A DNA stretch of 64,000 nucleotides from Kingdonia uniflora (Eukaryota; Streptophyta; Magnoliopsida; Ranunculales; Circaeasteraceae): positions 310,001-374,000 of the forward strand of contig JACGCM010001390.1 in NCBI GenBank assembly GCA_014058105.1. Reading direction: 5' to 3'. Below are positions 46,577 to 59,460 of the stretch, piece after piece; the stretch's first letter is position 1, and every line of letters begins with the position of its first letter. The notes beneath the pieces were generated by a model. The model saw only the letters and a list, made by a program, of their open reading frames with translations, was not told the DNA's origin and did no database searches. Made by a program: the position numbers and the translations under genes.

Positions 46577-48164
46577 TGATAAATATGAACATGAGAAGCC
46601 ATTCCAGTACCATAAGAGATCAGAAAATACTAGAAGTTGTTGATCTCCATGGTGCCATACTCGAGCTTTAACAACAAATAGCTGCAGGAAAAGCCCAAAG
46701 AATGGAAGATCAGCGGGTCCACGCTCAAGCTCTTCAAACGGAGAGAGAGGAACGGTGGAAAGCCTTAGATCAACAAAGTCAAACACATTAGAAATAAATG
46801 GAATGACTGAGGAGAATGCATGATCGACTGACCGGTCGACAAACGTCCCCTCCACTCGCTCAAAACGAGCATAGATCAAAAGTATTTCAACGTGATGATC
46901 CACCAAGGGAAGATGAGCGCCGTGTTTCTCAATCCAGATCTGGAAACCTAAATAGAGTCTCTCGACATTTTAGCTTAACATCCTCAGCATCGACAACTCA
47001 AGGAAGTCGATGCACTCGTCATCAAACTCCCCCGTTCGAAAGAAGACCAATCAGGGATAGGTTGGGGCCATAAGGACAGGAATATTTTGTTCCTCATATT
47101 GCAGCCTTACCACTTCCCCCACAACAATTCGTCACCTTGGATGACCTCAATAACAGGATCCAGGCCGATGATCCGTGCTTGATAGAATCGAGACAAACCC
47201 CATTTCCCTTCATCTCAAAGCTATGCCAATTCCGAATAATTTCCATATGCTCAGATTTATTCAGTATGTAGGCTTGACTGACCTGTTTACACATGTTCGT
47301 CACTTTAAAGTCGCAGTCGGGTAATATTCCAAACTCGACCATATGTTATGTAGACTCTTCAACATGAGCCTGAAGGAAGAACCACTCCGTTAGTTCCATA
47401 CTATTCAAGAGGCCTCCATCACCACGTTCAGCCAGTTGCAACATCTTTTTGAATCCAATTACGCACATGCCAGAGAGCGAGAAATCACTGCCGACTCCTC
47501 GTTTTACTTCGAACAAGGCACGAAAGAGACCCAAGCAAACTTTTATAAATGCTTCCTACAGGAAATAAGGAAAATAGGGAACTCAGACCCTAAAATCGTC
47601 GTTTCAGCATTTACCTCTGCCCTGCACATTGACTCAAAAGTTTGAGAAGAACTTACACTATAGAAGCCGGGTACAGTCACTGAGATGATTGATGTGGTTA
47701 ATAAATACATCGAACTGTAGCGATCAAAGAAAGATAAGATGAAATTCTCGTCTGTAATCCATTCTAGAGAAACATCCTCGATCCCATCTCATCGAACAGT
47801 CACAACCAAAGCGCCCAAACAACACGATAGAAATACTGACAACAATAGAAGAAGGGACGACAAACCAGACAAACTTGTCCTAGTTTTGCCACCAATGACA
47901 ACAACTCTCTCCGTTATCTTGCCGGCGATAAAAGGAGATGAGTGTTATCGCGTACCACAGACAATTCTTGATCTTCCCAATAGACCACAATGTCAATATC
48001 AAAATATGCATAGCCATGAAATTGACACCTGCTACTCTATTATACGAATCTTCCATCGTATCCTATTAGCTGGAAGACTCTACAATTATGTCATTGACAT
48101 CCAAAAGTTCCTAGAGAATGAAGCAAAAAATCAAGAAGTGGAGCAAAATCAGTCCCAAGGGTAA
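46577..48164 (+). pseudogene. gag of the Tat element, broken
   Basis: It starts at ATG 46577 (MINMNMRSHSSTIRDQ). The retrotransposon gag core is recognisable at 47240-47660 in shifting frames: TDLFTHVRHFKVA, then CRLFNMSLKEEPL, SITTFSQLQHLFESNYAHAR and FYFEQGTKETQANFYKCFLQE. These correspond to the plant gag pattern with an H-V-F block, a SLK-A-W-F block and the EL-Y-RF block. Stops near 46666, 46790, 47643 and 47718 and several frame changes disable it. It ends before the protease region. Confidence 0.75.
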
Positions 48165-48379
48165 GCTCGCCACCTGTATATGATTGAGATTGAAAAAGGG
48201 AAGAAAAGAAAACAAGACGATCGGATTACATCTTGCTGTAAAATGACCTCCTCAAAAAAATCAACAAAACTGCTCCCAAGCACAAGCAAATTGAAATGTC
48301 CTTACCAAATCACCTTTGAAGACTGTGACACAAGCCACGTCAAATACCCTCATAATGACCCTCTTGTCATTATGCTCAA

Positions 48380-51300
48380 AGTCTGACAAGACTATTAACA
48401 TACACTTCTCATCGATACTGGAAGCGCCACAAATGTATTGTTCAGAAGAGCAATTGAAGTCCTTGGCCTTACAAATTCGGTAAAAGCGTCGACAACAACA
48501 ATCACGGGCTTCAATGGTTCAAAGGAATCAACCACATGAGAGATAACTTTACCAGTTCAAGCAGGTTCTGAAACTACATTCGTAAAATTCCTCGTCATCG
48601 ATGCAAAGTCTAAATATTTGGGGATTTTAGGACGAAGCTGGTTACATTCAATCAAAGTAGTGCCTTCCACTTATCATCTAGCGATACGTTTTCCTACAGA
48701 TCACGGAATTTATGAAATCAAAGGCAGCTAAGCAGTTGCACGAATGTGCGAAAATACCATAACCAATCCTCATACAACCAAATTCTCAAAGCATAGCAAC
48801 TACAACAAGAAGAATCAACAACATTTGAACAGCATGACACCGAGATAGTCGAATCTGTTAAACTCGATGGCCCAGGGCGCACAACCTTCATCGGCTCCAA
48901 ATTATCAACCGATGAAAAGGAGGCCATGATACAGCTACTTAAGAAGAACATTGACATTTTTGCCTGGACTTTCCAAGAAATGCCTGACATCGATCCTTCA
49001 ATCGCTTGCCACCGACTCAACCTCCTTCCAAACAGTAAAGCTATCATTAAAAAATGATGGAATCTAGCCCCCCGACTCTGCGATGCTGTAAACAAACAAA
49101 TTGATAAACTCCTTCGGGTAGGATTTATTCGGGAAGTTAAATATTTGAAGTGGGTTTCTAATATCGTAGTGGTACCAAAGAAAAATGGCAAAATCAGGGT
49201 TTGTGTTGACTTCACAGAACATAACAAGTTCACACCTAAAGACAGTTTTCTGCTACCACTAATTCTGCAACTTCTCGACTCAGTCGCAGGAGACGAATTT
49301 CTTTTTATGACGGATGTAGCCTCTGGTTATAACCAGGTTCTACTAGCCGAAGAAGATAAGGAAAAAAATAACCTTTGTCACCGACATAGGTCTCTACCAT
49401 TACACGGTAATGCCTTTTGGATTAAAAAATGCAGGCGCTACTCACCAAAGACTTGTGACTAAAATGTCGGTACAATTATAGAAGTCTACATCGATGATAT
49501 GATCTGCAAAAGCTTGAAACAAGAAGATTACTCCAGCAACCTCCAAACCATTTTTGATATCCTTTGCAAGTACCAGATAAAACTCAACCCAGAGAAATGT
49601 TAATTCAGAGTCGCAAATTGTAAATTCCTGGGACATCTAGTCAGCAAAAGAGGGATAGAAATTGATCCCGCACAAATCAAAGCACTCATTACAATGACAT
49701 CCCCTCAAACAAAAAAAAATGTTCAAAAATTCACAGGCGCTACTTTTTACAGATTCATCTCAAAGTCATATGATCGATGCAAACTCCTTTACCATCTTCT
49801 TCATGGTAACCCCACTCCTCTTTTGAAGAAACGGCAAAAGGAAGTCATTTGGACTCTTGACTGTGAGATGGCTTTCCAAGATCTTAAACAATACTTGGGG
49901 CATCCTCCTATAATGAGTACTCCAATTGATGGCGAATCTCTTACAATATACTTATCCACAACCGAAGATTCAATCAGTTCCGTCCTTATTCGAGAAGATG
50001 ACAGAGTGGAAAAACCAATCTATTTCATCAGCAAAATACTTATGCCTGCTAAAAAAGGGTACACGACAACCGAAAAATAACTACTCGCTCTGGTCTACAG
50101 TTCTTAAAAACTTAATCCCTACTTTGAAGCTCATCCCATCAAAGTCATCACCAAATGCCCCCTCAAAATAGTACTCTCCAAAAAATAAAAATCTCAAAGA
50201 ATCCAACAATGGTCTGTTTTCTTTAGAGAATACGACATTTCCTTCGAGCTCCAAATATTAGTTAAGGGACAAGCAGTGGCTGACTTTTTGGCAGACTTTC
50301 CTGTCGAAGACCCCGATTGGGAAGAACTCGAAGAAATTTTCATAGAAAACTCAATAGCAGAACCAGACGCGTGGTCTAAAAGCCCTGGTTGGCGACTTTA
50401 TATAGATTGATCAGCAGGACCACAAGGACCGGGGATTGACATCGTCCTCGTCACGCCTTCTAATCATTGAATCGAAAAAACTATCAAACTAAACTTTTAT
50501 GCCACCAATAATGAGACCGAATATGAAGAAATATTTTACAGTCTTGATCTCTCACTTACTCTCGGAGCAAAAGAATTAGAAGTTTACGTCGACTCTTTGC
50601 TCATGGAAAATTATTACAGAAAAACTTTCAAAACAACGGGAAAAATGGTTGATTATGTAGTTCTGGTCGAAGAAAAAATGTAGAGATTCAAACATGCATC
50701 AATTTCTTACTTGCCCCAACAGAAAAATCGATATGCCGATGCTTTAGCTTATATCGCTGTAATGCTGAGAGACAGTGAAAAAAGATGTTTAGAAATCGAA
50801 ATCATCGAGCATTCCTGCCTCGATATACTATCAACATTCCAGATCACCATTGTTGAATATGACGATCCTGAAGACTGGAGACGACCATTCTATGCATACC
50901 TCAAGTCCAACATCCTCCCCAGTAACAAAGAAGAAGCTCGATCACTTCTGGCCAAGTGCCCTAGATTTACTGTCCAAGGTCGCATCTTATATCGAATCAC
51001 AGGAGGAAGACCACTTATCGAATGCATTTCTCAGAAACAAGCTCAAATTAAAATCCGAGAACTTCACGAAGGTATCTGTGGAGCACATGTTTCAGTAAGA
51101 TCGGTAGCCCAATACACTTTTACACAAGGGTTGTACTGGCCCAAGATGAGATAGGACTGAAAAGACTTTATTCAAATATTCTACAAATGCCAAATTCATG
51201 CCCAAGACATTAAAAGCCCAGCCTTAGACTTGTATATCAGCAATATTCTCTGGCCATTCAAACGATGGGGAATCGACATCATTGGACATTTCCATCCAGC

Positions 51301-52106
51301 ATCGGGAAACCGAAGGTTCATCCTGGTTGCCACTGTTTACTTCACAAAATGGGTTAAAGCAATTCCTCTTTGCAATACTGATGAAAACGAAGTTATCAAG
51401 TTTCTTTGAGAGCACATCATCACTAGGTTTGGTTGTCCACAAATGATACTTTTTGATAATGACAAACAGTTCATCAATGCCAAAGAACTTGCTTTCCTCC
51501 ATAAATACAAAATCCAACTCACAACATCCATACCATATTATCCTCAAGGAAATGAACAAGCCGAATCCATAAACAAAAGCATCAAATCAGGATTACACAA
51601 TAGTCGAAGTCAAGAAAGGGTGATGGGTGGATGAATTGCTCAGTGTTCTCTTGGCCTAACGTACCACACCTCGAGTCTTAACAGGCTACACTCCATTCAT
51701 GATGGCTTTTGGTACTGAAGCAGTCATACCCTCAGACCTCGATCTACCCAGTAGTCGACAAAAAATTCCAAACGAAGAAAATTAACTCGGTCACCTTTGC
51801 AACCTCAATTGGATAGAGAAAACCAGAGACACGGCCATTGCAAATTTGGAATGATACCATGATACCTTGAAAAAAGCATACAACAGGAAAGTTCGCGAAC
51901 ATAAATTTGGTATTGGAGACCTTGTCTTACGACGGATCCAAGATAGTACACGGCCTAAAAATTCCGAAAAATTATCAGAAAACTAGGAAGGGCCATACAT
52001 TGTCAGCAACAAAATAGATAGTGGGACTTATTGGCTGATGACCAAAGACGAAATATAGCTTGAATATCTATGGAACACGGCTCAACTGAAACTGTTTTGC
52101 AGATGA
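48380..52106 (+). pseudogene. pol of the Tat element (PR-RT-RH-aRH-INT), broken
   Basis: Protease: LLIDTGSATNVLF with the DTG-type active site (48.4 kb). Reverse transcriptase: IPKKNGKIRVCVDF-like block VVVPKKNGKIRVCVDF (49.2 kb), MTDVASGYNQ, and the catalytic box as VYIDDMICKS (49.49 kb). RNase H: TIYLSTTEDSISSVLI and KPIYFISKIL (50.0 kb), connecting to QAVADFLADFP. A second, archaeal-like RNase H: WRLYIDWSAGPQGPGI, NETEYEEIFYSL, VYVDSLLM (50.4-50.6 kb). Integrase: zinc-binding HEGICGAH (51.07 kb), core WGIDIIGHF, LFDNDKQF and NEQAESIN carrying the D, D and E. A C-terminal part ends at TGA 52104-52106. At least ten stops and several frameshifts are scattered over all domains. Confidence 0.88.
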
Positions 52107-52157
52107 GAGACTGTAACCGTTTTGATCGATTCAAATAAACATCTTTGTTATCAATTT

Positions 52158-52618
52158 GATCTTTACTATTTGATTTGATCTCGATCTATACTTGTCAAGT
52201 ATACATCAGACAATAATATCATTACTATCTGATTTGATCTCGATCTATACTTGTCAAGTATACATCATACAAACAATATCCTTACTATCTGATTTGATCT
52301 CGATCTATACTTGTCAAGTATACATCAGACAAACAATATCCTTACTATATCATTTAATCTCGATCTATACTTGTCAAGTATACATCAGACAAACAATATC
52401 CTTACTATCTGATTTGATCTCAATCTATGCTTGTCAAGTATACATTAAACAAACAATATCCATACTATCTAATTTGATCTCGATCTATAAGTATACATCA
52501 GACAAACAATATCCTAACTATTTGATATAATCTCGACCCATACTTAATAAGTATGCCTCAGACAAACAAAATCCTTACTATCTTGATTTGTTTTTGGTCA
52601 CTACTTAACAAGTATACC
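52158..52618 (+). repeat. 60-bp tandem repeat array, about 7-8 copies, each with a hairpin
   Basis: The unit ATCTGATTTGATCTCGATCT continues into TATACTTGTCAAGTATACAT and CAGACAAACAATATCCTTACT. It recurs with a strict 60-bp step from about 52158, and copies towards 52618 are shorter and more diverged. Each good copy contains a perfect dyad, TATACTTG-T-CAAGTATA. Because 60 is a multiple of three, the array keeps frames open and yields a 112-residue pseudo-protein of 20-residue repeats; that ORF is not a gene. It lies between pol and the antisense reading frame. Confidence 0.9.
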
Positions 52619-52924
52619 TAAAGCCTATCATTCAAATTTTACGCGAACAATATCCAATTACAGGATATTCTACTTCACGCTCTTTACTTGTCGAAACAAC
52701 CTCTAAAAGAGCTCTTGTTCTTTTCAATTCTAAATCTAAATACCCATCTAAGGATATACATCTGGTACTCATTCTCATTACTTGCCATTTCATGGCCATC
52801 TTTCACATATCAAGCAAACAAGCGTTTCTCACTTATCTGCTCGATCTATAGTCACATTTGATCACAATCACTTTATCAAATCTGCTACTTAGAACTATTT
52901 ACAAAACAAGTGCACATAATTATT

Positions 52925-55283
52925 TCACAAATAAAAAAGTTTTTCAGCAACATAAAATTGTTTTACCACAATACTATGAATTAAATTGTTTCGACCACTG
53001 ACCATTTTTACATCTTTTCTCAAATAAACACAGTCTACATGAGGTTTAACATTTCTGAGGGAGATTTTTTTTTCATTCAAATTTTGGGTACCTTCGGGAA
53101 CCTGAACATCTGCTACCTCACCAGGACGAGCACCGTCAGCTTCCACCATCACATCATCTTCGATAATATTGATTGCCCCACATACATCAGAAGTTTGGGG
53201 TACATCGTCGTCTGAGCTATCATCAAAAATAATACCACCATCTTTGGCAAGTCCCTTGTAGAATTTTTTCCTCTCATCCAACTCGTCATATTGTTCTTGA
53301 AAATGCGTCCTCACTTCCATGCATTTGGCCAGTTTCTCCTTATTGATCATCGCCCTTACCTCATCGAGTAGTTTGCCCTGCTCTTGCTTCATTGCTTTAC
53401 GAGCATCGACAACTTGATCCCTTACATCTTTTTCAAAGGTGGCCTTCTGCAGCGCCAAAGCCTCCTTTGTCTCTTTCTCTGCCACTTTCTTCGCTTCACC
53501 CAGCGTAGCTTCCCTCGCCCTTTTGGCATCGAGCTTATACCTATTCATTGTTGCATTCAGCTCCACCTTCTCCGCAATCAAATCCTTCTCTATATTTTTG
53601 TAGGCAATAATCTGGTTTGCCAGCTCTCCACTGCCCACCACGTGACCCATAGCCTCAGTTATCAACTTCTTAATATGCATCAAAGTCATATAATAAATAT
53701 TCGAGTGACCTACTAATTTTTTCATTCGTAGAAAAGCATATAAATTTCTCACCTTTATCAAATTCCTCTCACCCTCACTAAAAAATGTATTAAAACTATC
53801 AATCCCCACCAAGCAGTCCTCCAGCTCCGTCTTCAGCTCCTCTGTCACAGAAGTATAAGCATCTATAGTCTTCTGAACTACCGTCTTAGACTCTTCGACA
53901 TACTTCTCCTTCGACGTCTTGCCACTAGTATTCTTCAGGACCACACTCCCAGAACCCCGTGGGGGACGCATATCTACAACAACTGCTTAACTAACAATAC
54001 CAGCCACCTCCTCCGTTGTCGATTGTCAAGTTTTCCTCTTATGAGGAAGCAATGGAGGAACATCAGAACTCACCGCTTTTTTCTTTTTATTCCTTCCCAT
54101 AGACTCTCCTAGTATAACATCAATCTCTGTATCAGTGTTGTACCCAACCAGGGAGCAATTTTTAAGTTGTAAGCTAGCATCTGCGACTCTCTTATTCCTT
54201 ACTGACATTTTTCTATCGATAACAGGCACTTCCGACCCTTTTACCCTCGACCTCTTTAAACCAGCCTCTTGGAATAGAGTGTTCATAAGATCTTGATTAA
54301 TAACCAGGTTATCGATCCTACCAAAGAAATCTCTCCTCACCTTATACAACTCTTCCTTTACTTTCGACTTCTTATCAATCTCTTTCAATGCTGCAAACAA
54401 CATATACAAGTTAGAAACACTTACACCTCATTCACACAATTCGAACATCGAGAATTATAATTACCTAACCACACACCTAAGTAAAAAGTTTTTCTCTTTA
54501 AGGGTTCCCTGGGATCTTTTTTATCGAACTCATAATTTCCAGAGACAAGTAAGCGCTCATCAGTGTATCGCCCCCCAGTTGACACCATATCATAAAACAA
54601 TGGTCTTTTCAGGAACCTCGCCAAGTACCGGTGCCCTAGCTTCTGCGGGTTCATCTTGAGTATGTAGTACACACATAAATCATTAATAGTTATTAACTCC
54701 TCCCCCTGGTCTTAAGTCGACCATTTATTATCCTACAAACCCTGAGCAGATCATACACATTCGAATTAAACTGCCCCGGTGCCACATTAAAGAAGTTCAT
54801 TAATTTCTTTTGGTCCACTCTGAGGGAAAGCTTCAATCCCATCTTTATTTGTTCTCGATACACCAGAATACAATTCAAGGGTATTTCTTGATCGATCATC
54901 TCATACTGGTACTCTTATAACCTTATATCCCTGGAAATACCATACTTTTTCTTGAAGCTTAATATCTCTTTGGTCTCTAGACCCTCTCCGTAACATGCCT
55001 CATCGCCTTCCTCCACATCTTTTTCCCCATCCCTACTACCTTCTCGATCACTCGCTTGAGGCTCGTGATCTACATTCTTCTCCATGTCCTCCTCCTTAGC
55101 CTGTTCGATAACACTAGGTGCCACCCTAAACTGTTTCACACTACCTAAATCTGCACTACTCGACCCTACCCTATACCTCCCTCCCAATTGTTGAACACAA
55201 GTCCTCACATCAATCATCAGAGGCGTTACATCTTTCAGACTCCCGTATATGCCTTTTTCATAATTTTGAATTGGTTCAACCAT
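52925..55283 (-). pseudogene. Antisense accessory ORF of the Tat element (gag-like/coiled coil)
   Basis: On the strand opposite to gag-pol, fragments follow one another in an orderly way. An N-terminal part (from ATG 55283) is acidic. A conserved-looking block has [20 protein letters not shown] and [20 protein letters not shown] (54.7-54.9 kb), resembling the plant 'putative gypsy-type transposon' family. [20 protein letters not shown] follows (54.6 kb), then an intron-like junction (CTTAG|GTGTGT to TTGCAG|CATTG, about 54410-54495), a basic segment and a 348-residue frame dominated by a coiled coil (53.3-53.9 kb). The last two parts are in one frame, separated only by two stops (near 54026 and 53985). 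Antisense extra ORFs upstream of the 3' LTR are known from Tat elements; their function is unknown. Confidence 0.65.
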
Positions 55284-58190
55284 TTTAAATCAAACTTATA
55301 CAACAGATTCCATAATTTTTACACAGTTAGAATCTATCATATGTGATACATATATATGTTCATAAGTTCATATATTCATAAAAGATATCATTGTCGAGAT
55401 TAATCTCTAATACATCATTCGCTTTACTATATGCTACTATCATTTTACATTTATACTTATTACCACAGTTCTCGATATAGTTCATATCATTTAATTCGTA
55501 TTCCTATATTTCATTAAAGTGACTTATCTGCTCAGTTCTCGATGTTTTTCTATTTTTAATAAATAACTTCGATAACTTGTTAATCTGGTTTACTTTTTGT
55601 TGAATTACAGGAAACTCAACAGCTTCTCGAACACACTTCACTTGTTTCCCGCCAAAAATACCATTATTCAAAAATTGATAATTTCCCTTCTTCAGCACAA
55701 AATCCGGCCAAATCCTAACACAACAATAACATTCCCGACAATCTCACAGTATCAAAATGACATTTCTACTCATCGCTACAATCGTACCGTAACCCCAGCG
55801 CCACCAACCAATCACCCTCTCCACTCATCTCCACCCATTGCTTGCACCACCCACACCAAAAATCATCCATAAAACCCCTACAACTCTATTTCTTCCACCT
55901 TGACAACCAATGAATCACACCCAAAATAGAATTTCCTAAAAACTCCTCTATCGGACCCTAACACTTTTATCTTACAAATCATTCACTTTTAATTTAATTC
56001 AACATACAACAACATTCATTTTACTTAATTGTATTCATCTATAACTTAATCAATCATAACAACAAACATAAAAGCCAAAATCATTAACCTTGTTTACGTG
56101 TTGCTTCCGTATCCCTCTCCTTTGCTAGCTTGGCTCTTTCAATAAGAGCGCTAATTTCCTCCTTTGCAATCATAGACAACCAATCCAACGACGAGCAAAC
56201 GTAATTCACACTAAAGATTTTTTTTTTGTTTACAAAGTGTGAACAGTCGCCCACTTCAGAGGTATTTATATACCTCACATAACTGTTCATCGTACCACTT
56301 CATGACCGTTCAACTCGAACAAAATGCCTTCTGCTTCTCTTTCCAGCCTCTTCAATACTTCACCTTCTTAGAGCCAATAAATGCTTTAACTCCTACTCCA
56401 ATCCTTCCATATCTTGATGAACTTCTTCGACTATATTCACGTGCAACAATGTACAACCTATATTGTCACAAAGACAATTAACGTCATCTTCCTTATATTT
56501 CATACTTTCACCTAAAGGAACACATCTGGCCATAATCATTATTCTTGATAGTTCCCCATTTCTACTTTACCTACACATTCCTATATTTTTGGGTCCACAT
56601 TCGACAACATCTACAATATTATTATATTCGACATTCTACCAGAAACTTACTTAAAGATATTTTCCATTTCCAAATTTCAACAAGTACATTATCCATTCGA
56701 CAAATACAAAACAACTTACTTCCGTCGACAAAATATCCTACACGACTGTTTTCATTACATTTCATTGACAATAACAAATCCTTACAAAGACCTACTCTTG
56801 CTAAACAATACAGCTTCATAAACCCCTAGTTGCAGCTTCATCTTCCTTCTTTACCAACAACGTTGCTCGAGTCCACATACCACCACATCGTTCAGAAGGA
56901 CGCCAAAACTATAATTTGACATAAAACTCAAAGTCCTCCTCAGCCTCCTTCGCTTCTGCCTCGCTCATCCCTTCATAATCAGGCTCCTCCGGATCTTCCA
57001 TATGCATATCACAGTTCTGGGATTTAAAATATTGAGTATATAATACCCAATATATTACTTGAACACGTCTGAACATACTATCTCAGGCCTGAGCTCTCGT
57101 GTTTACCATATTGCATAAATGCCTCATATCTGCAGCAACAAGACTTAGTTATACCCCCTCCAGTCATGGTCCAACTCACCTGCATTTACTCTGCCTTAGA
57201 ACTTTACAATTTTAAAGTCAAATCCATCAACCTCGAAATACGTTCTGGGACCCACTTAGTCAAATACATTCGAGATGTTATGGCAACCCATCAACATTTT
57301 ATATGTATTCACGTTTGACATTTTACCTTCGATTATCTCAAACTACAATTGATAATCAAAATACACATGAATAAAATATCAAAGATATTAAATTTATTTA
57401 TTATGAACAAGTTGCATTTCATATTCGACAACTTCCTTCTTCGATTTTGTTACATATAACATCCGTGCTTACATCCTTTGATTACATTACATCAAACTAT
57501 ATCTATTTTTATATTTGACTTACAAGATTGATTACTCTGTATTTTCTTTTCACCAGAATTGGACATTAAAGCCTCTTTCCAGTGCTAAAAATCTCAATAA
57601 AATTAAAGTCACTGAATTTCTAAAGCTACTTCCCCAGATGAAGGCAATAAAAAATTGTAAGAAGCCTTCCACATTCGACAAGATCTCTAGATGCCCATCT
57701 GATCTTTAAATCTTCATCATCAACACAAATAGTTACCATTTCTCCCCCAAACTGACATACTCCATTACCTTCAACTCCATATGATGACACAATTGTTTCT
57801 AATTGATATGCTTCTTCTCTCTCTTGACCTCTCACCCAACCCAATGCCATGACACAATCACATGGCGCATTATTACCAATAAGTTTGTACCAGATTTTTC
57901 TCTCAGGCTGTTTACCGTCTTCTGCCTCAGATAATGCATTAGACCACACTTGGGGCAGCATCCTTCTAAAACCACCATCATTCCCCTCTCAATAACCCCT
58001 TATTTATACCTAATTTAATTATGCCAAATTCACTGTACTGCATTAATTGCACCTCGGGAATGACTTGACCAAATACAGTTCCTTTGACCTCGGAAATAAC
58101 ACATACAACTCATCTTCCCATTCAAAAACCCTTTAGCTTCCAACTTCTTCTCGATAAAACCACAAGTGCTTTTGTCGGGAATGACACAAT
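55284..58190 (-). other. Region before the 3' LTR with minus-strand exon-like pieces
   Basis: No intact gene is present. Three minus-strand pieces stand out: MIAKEEISALIERAKLAKER ending in a donor AAG|GTTAAT (56170-56090), possibly the first exon of the antisense ORF; a very acidic stretch [20 protein letters not shown] (about 57000-56915); and an uninterrupted 111-residue frame (57961-57626) with WYKLIGNNAPCDCVMALGWV and EMVTICVDDEDLKIRWASRD. The last two read like real protein and are unrecognised. They may be additional accessory exons of the element or captured host sequence. Confidence 0.35.
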
Positions 58191-58650
58191 TGTAGTAGCA
58201 TATTCCCCAGATTCGATAAGAGTAAGCCACCAAAGTATAGTCAAAGACAGCCGTATCTGATCGAAGGCCATCATTCTAGAAGTTACTATATGTCCTCAAC
58301 TTGCCAAAAGTAGCCGTTGAAGCCTGGTCATGAAAGAACTGTTAGAGATCCGCAAAGTTCGCCCACTCCCCTGGAATAGGAGACTATTTCTTTCTTTTTG
58401 TAAAACTGTTTGCATGACTATAAATACAGGCAGATAATAGATTTTACAGGACCGCAATCTCTTACTATTCTTACTTCCTAAACCTAACATCCCTCCAAAA
58501 CGTGTAATAACTAGCATCTTACTGAATTTTACATAAAAATCCTCTTTGAGGTTGTGGTTTTTCTCAGCCTTTACTGAGTTTTCTACGTAAAATCTTATTT
58601 ACGAATAAGTATTGGCAAAGATCATCCTTTAGGAAAATATGCCACTATAA
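58191..58650 (+). repeat. 3' LTR of the Tat element
   Basis: It begins TGTAGTAGCATATT, keeping the TG that the 5' copy has lost, and ends near CACTATAA. TATA box at 58419-58426. It ends 8 bp before the CACTA terminus. Confidence 0.85.
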
Positions 58651-58658
58651 TAGGTTCA

Positions 58659-58950
58659 CACTACAATAAATAAAGGCTTTCACGTCAATAAAAAAGTGAC
58701 ATGGAAGTGAAATAACATCACTTTTGCAAGCGACGTTGACCAAGGCGACTTGGAAAGTAAAAATTATTCACGTCATTTTTTAAGTGATGTAAATAGAGAT
58801 AATAAGTGACGTCATTTAGGTTCTTAAATCACGTGACCATGCTTTTAAGTTAATTAATAACTGACGTTGAAAGTGTGGTGAATGTTACGAAGTCAGTTCT
58901 TTAATGACTTTGATTCTTACCAAAAACGAAAAATAAATTATAATTATATC
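58659..58950 (+). mobile_element. CACTA (En/Spm) transposon terminus
   Basis: CACTACAATAAATAAAGGCT at 58659 matches the plant CACTA end (CACTACAA followed by A-rich sequence). It is followed by 250 bp of short subterminal motifs in both orientations: AAGTGAC, GTGACGTCA, CACGTCA, GACGTTGA, ACGTCATTT. The element extends to higher coordinates. The opposite end (…TTGTAGTG) and a TNP2-type transposase are not in the window, so it is either non-autonomous or truncated, or longer than 5.3 kb. Confidence 0.8.
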
Positions 58951-59428
58951 CACCTCCCTGCCTCTTCAATTATATACACCTCCATCCCTTCCTCCTCTTT
59001 TATTCCTTTTCTTGCATAGAAAAAATCAATAAGCAAAACTACCATTTCATAATAAAAGTTACAATATACAAGGGAAGACATGATCACATGAATAACGACT
59101 ATCAATTCAGAATAACCCAATTATATTAAAAATCATAAGATTTACAAAGGTTGCTCATGAATACAAAAATTTCTTGAGCACTAAGAATTAACATAAGTTT
59201 AATAAAAATGTAATGTAGCCTTAGCAAAAACAAAGCCTGGCAAAGTAAGCTTCGGTTTCATTTCTAGTCTTTTGTCCAAGACTTGTTATGAATTATCTCC
59301 CTGCAAGAATCATGAAGGAGTTAAACTCTAAACATTAATCAAATAATAAGCCCCATAAATTTATAAGAGATGTAACAAAAACCAAATTAGTAACATAACA
59401 TAGGGTAAATATACTTAACTCCATGAAT

Positions 59429-59460
<32 letters not shown>
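59429..59460 (+). repeat. (GA)n microsatellite, one interruption
   Basis: GAGAGA run of 32 nt with one AAA interruption. Confidence 0.9.

Larger units (their letters stand above)
46031..58650 (+). mobile_element. Tat-lineage Ty3/Gypsy LTR retrotransposon, degenerate, 12.6 kb
   Basis: Two LTRs (46031-46513 and 58191-58650) share TAGTAGCATATT at the start, long identical runs and a TATAAATA box. A Gypsy-type primer-binding site follows the first. Gag, protease, reverse transcriptase, RNase H, a second RNase H and integrase follow in that order on plus; integrase after RT defines Gypsy and the extra RNase H marks the Tat group. A 60-bp tandem array and a long antisense reading frame occupy the space before the 3' LTR, also known from Tat elements. 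Many stops throughout gag-pol make it immobile by itself. The target duplication is unclear: AAAGG before the left LTR and ATAGG after the right. Confidence 0.9.

Noticed and set aside
52192..52530. 112-residue plus-strand ORF of 20-residue repeats
   Set aside because: It is the translation of the 60-bp tandem array, open only because the period is a multiple of three.
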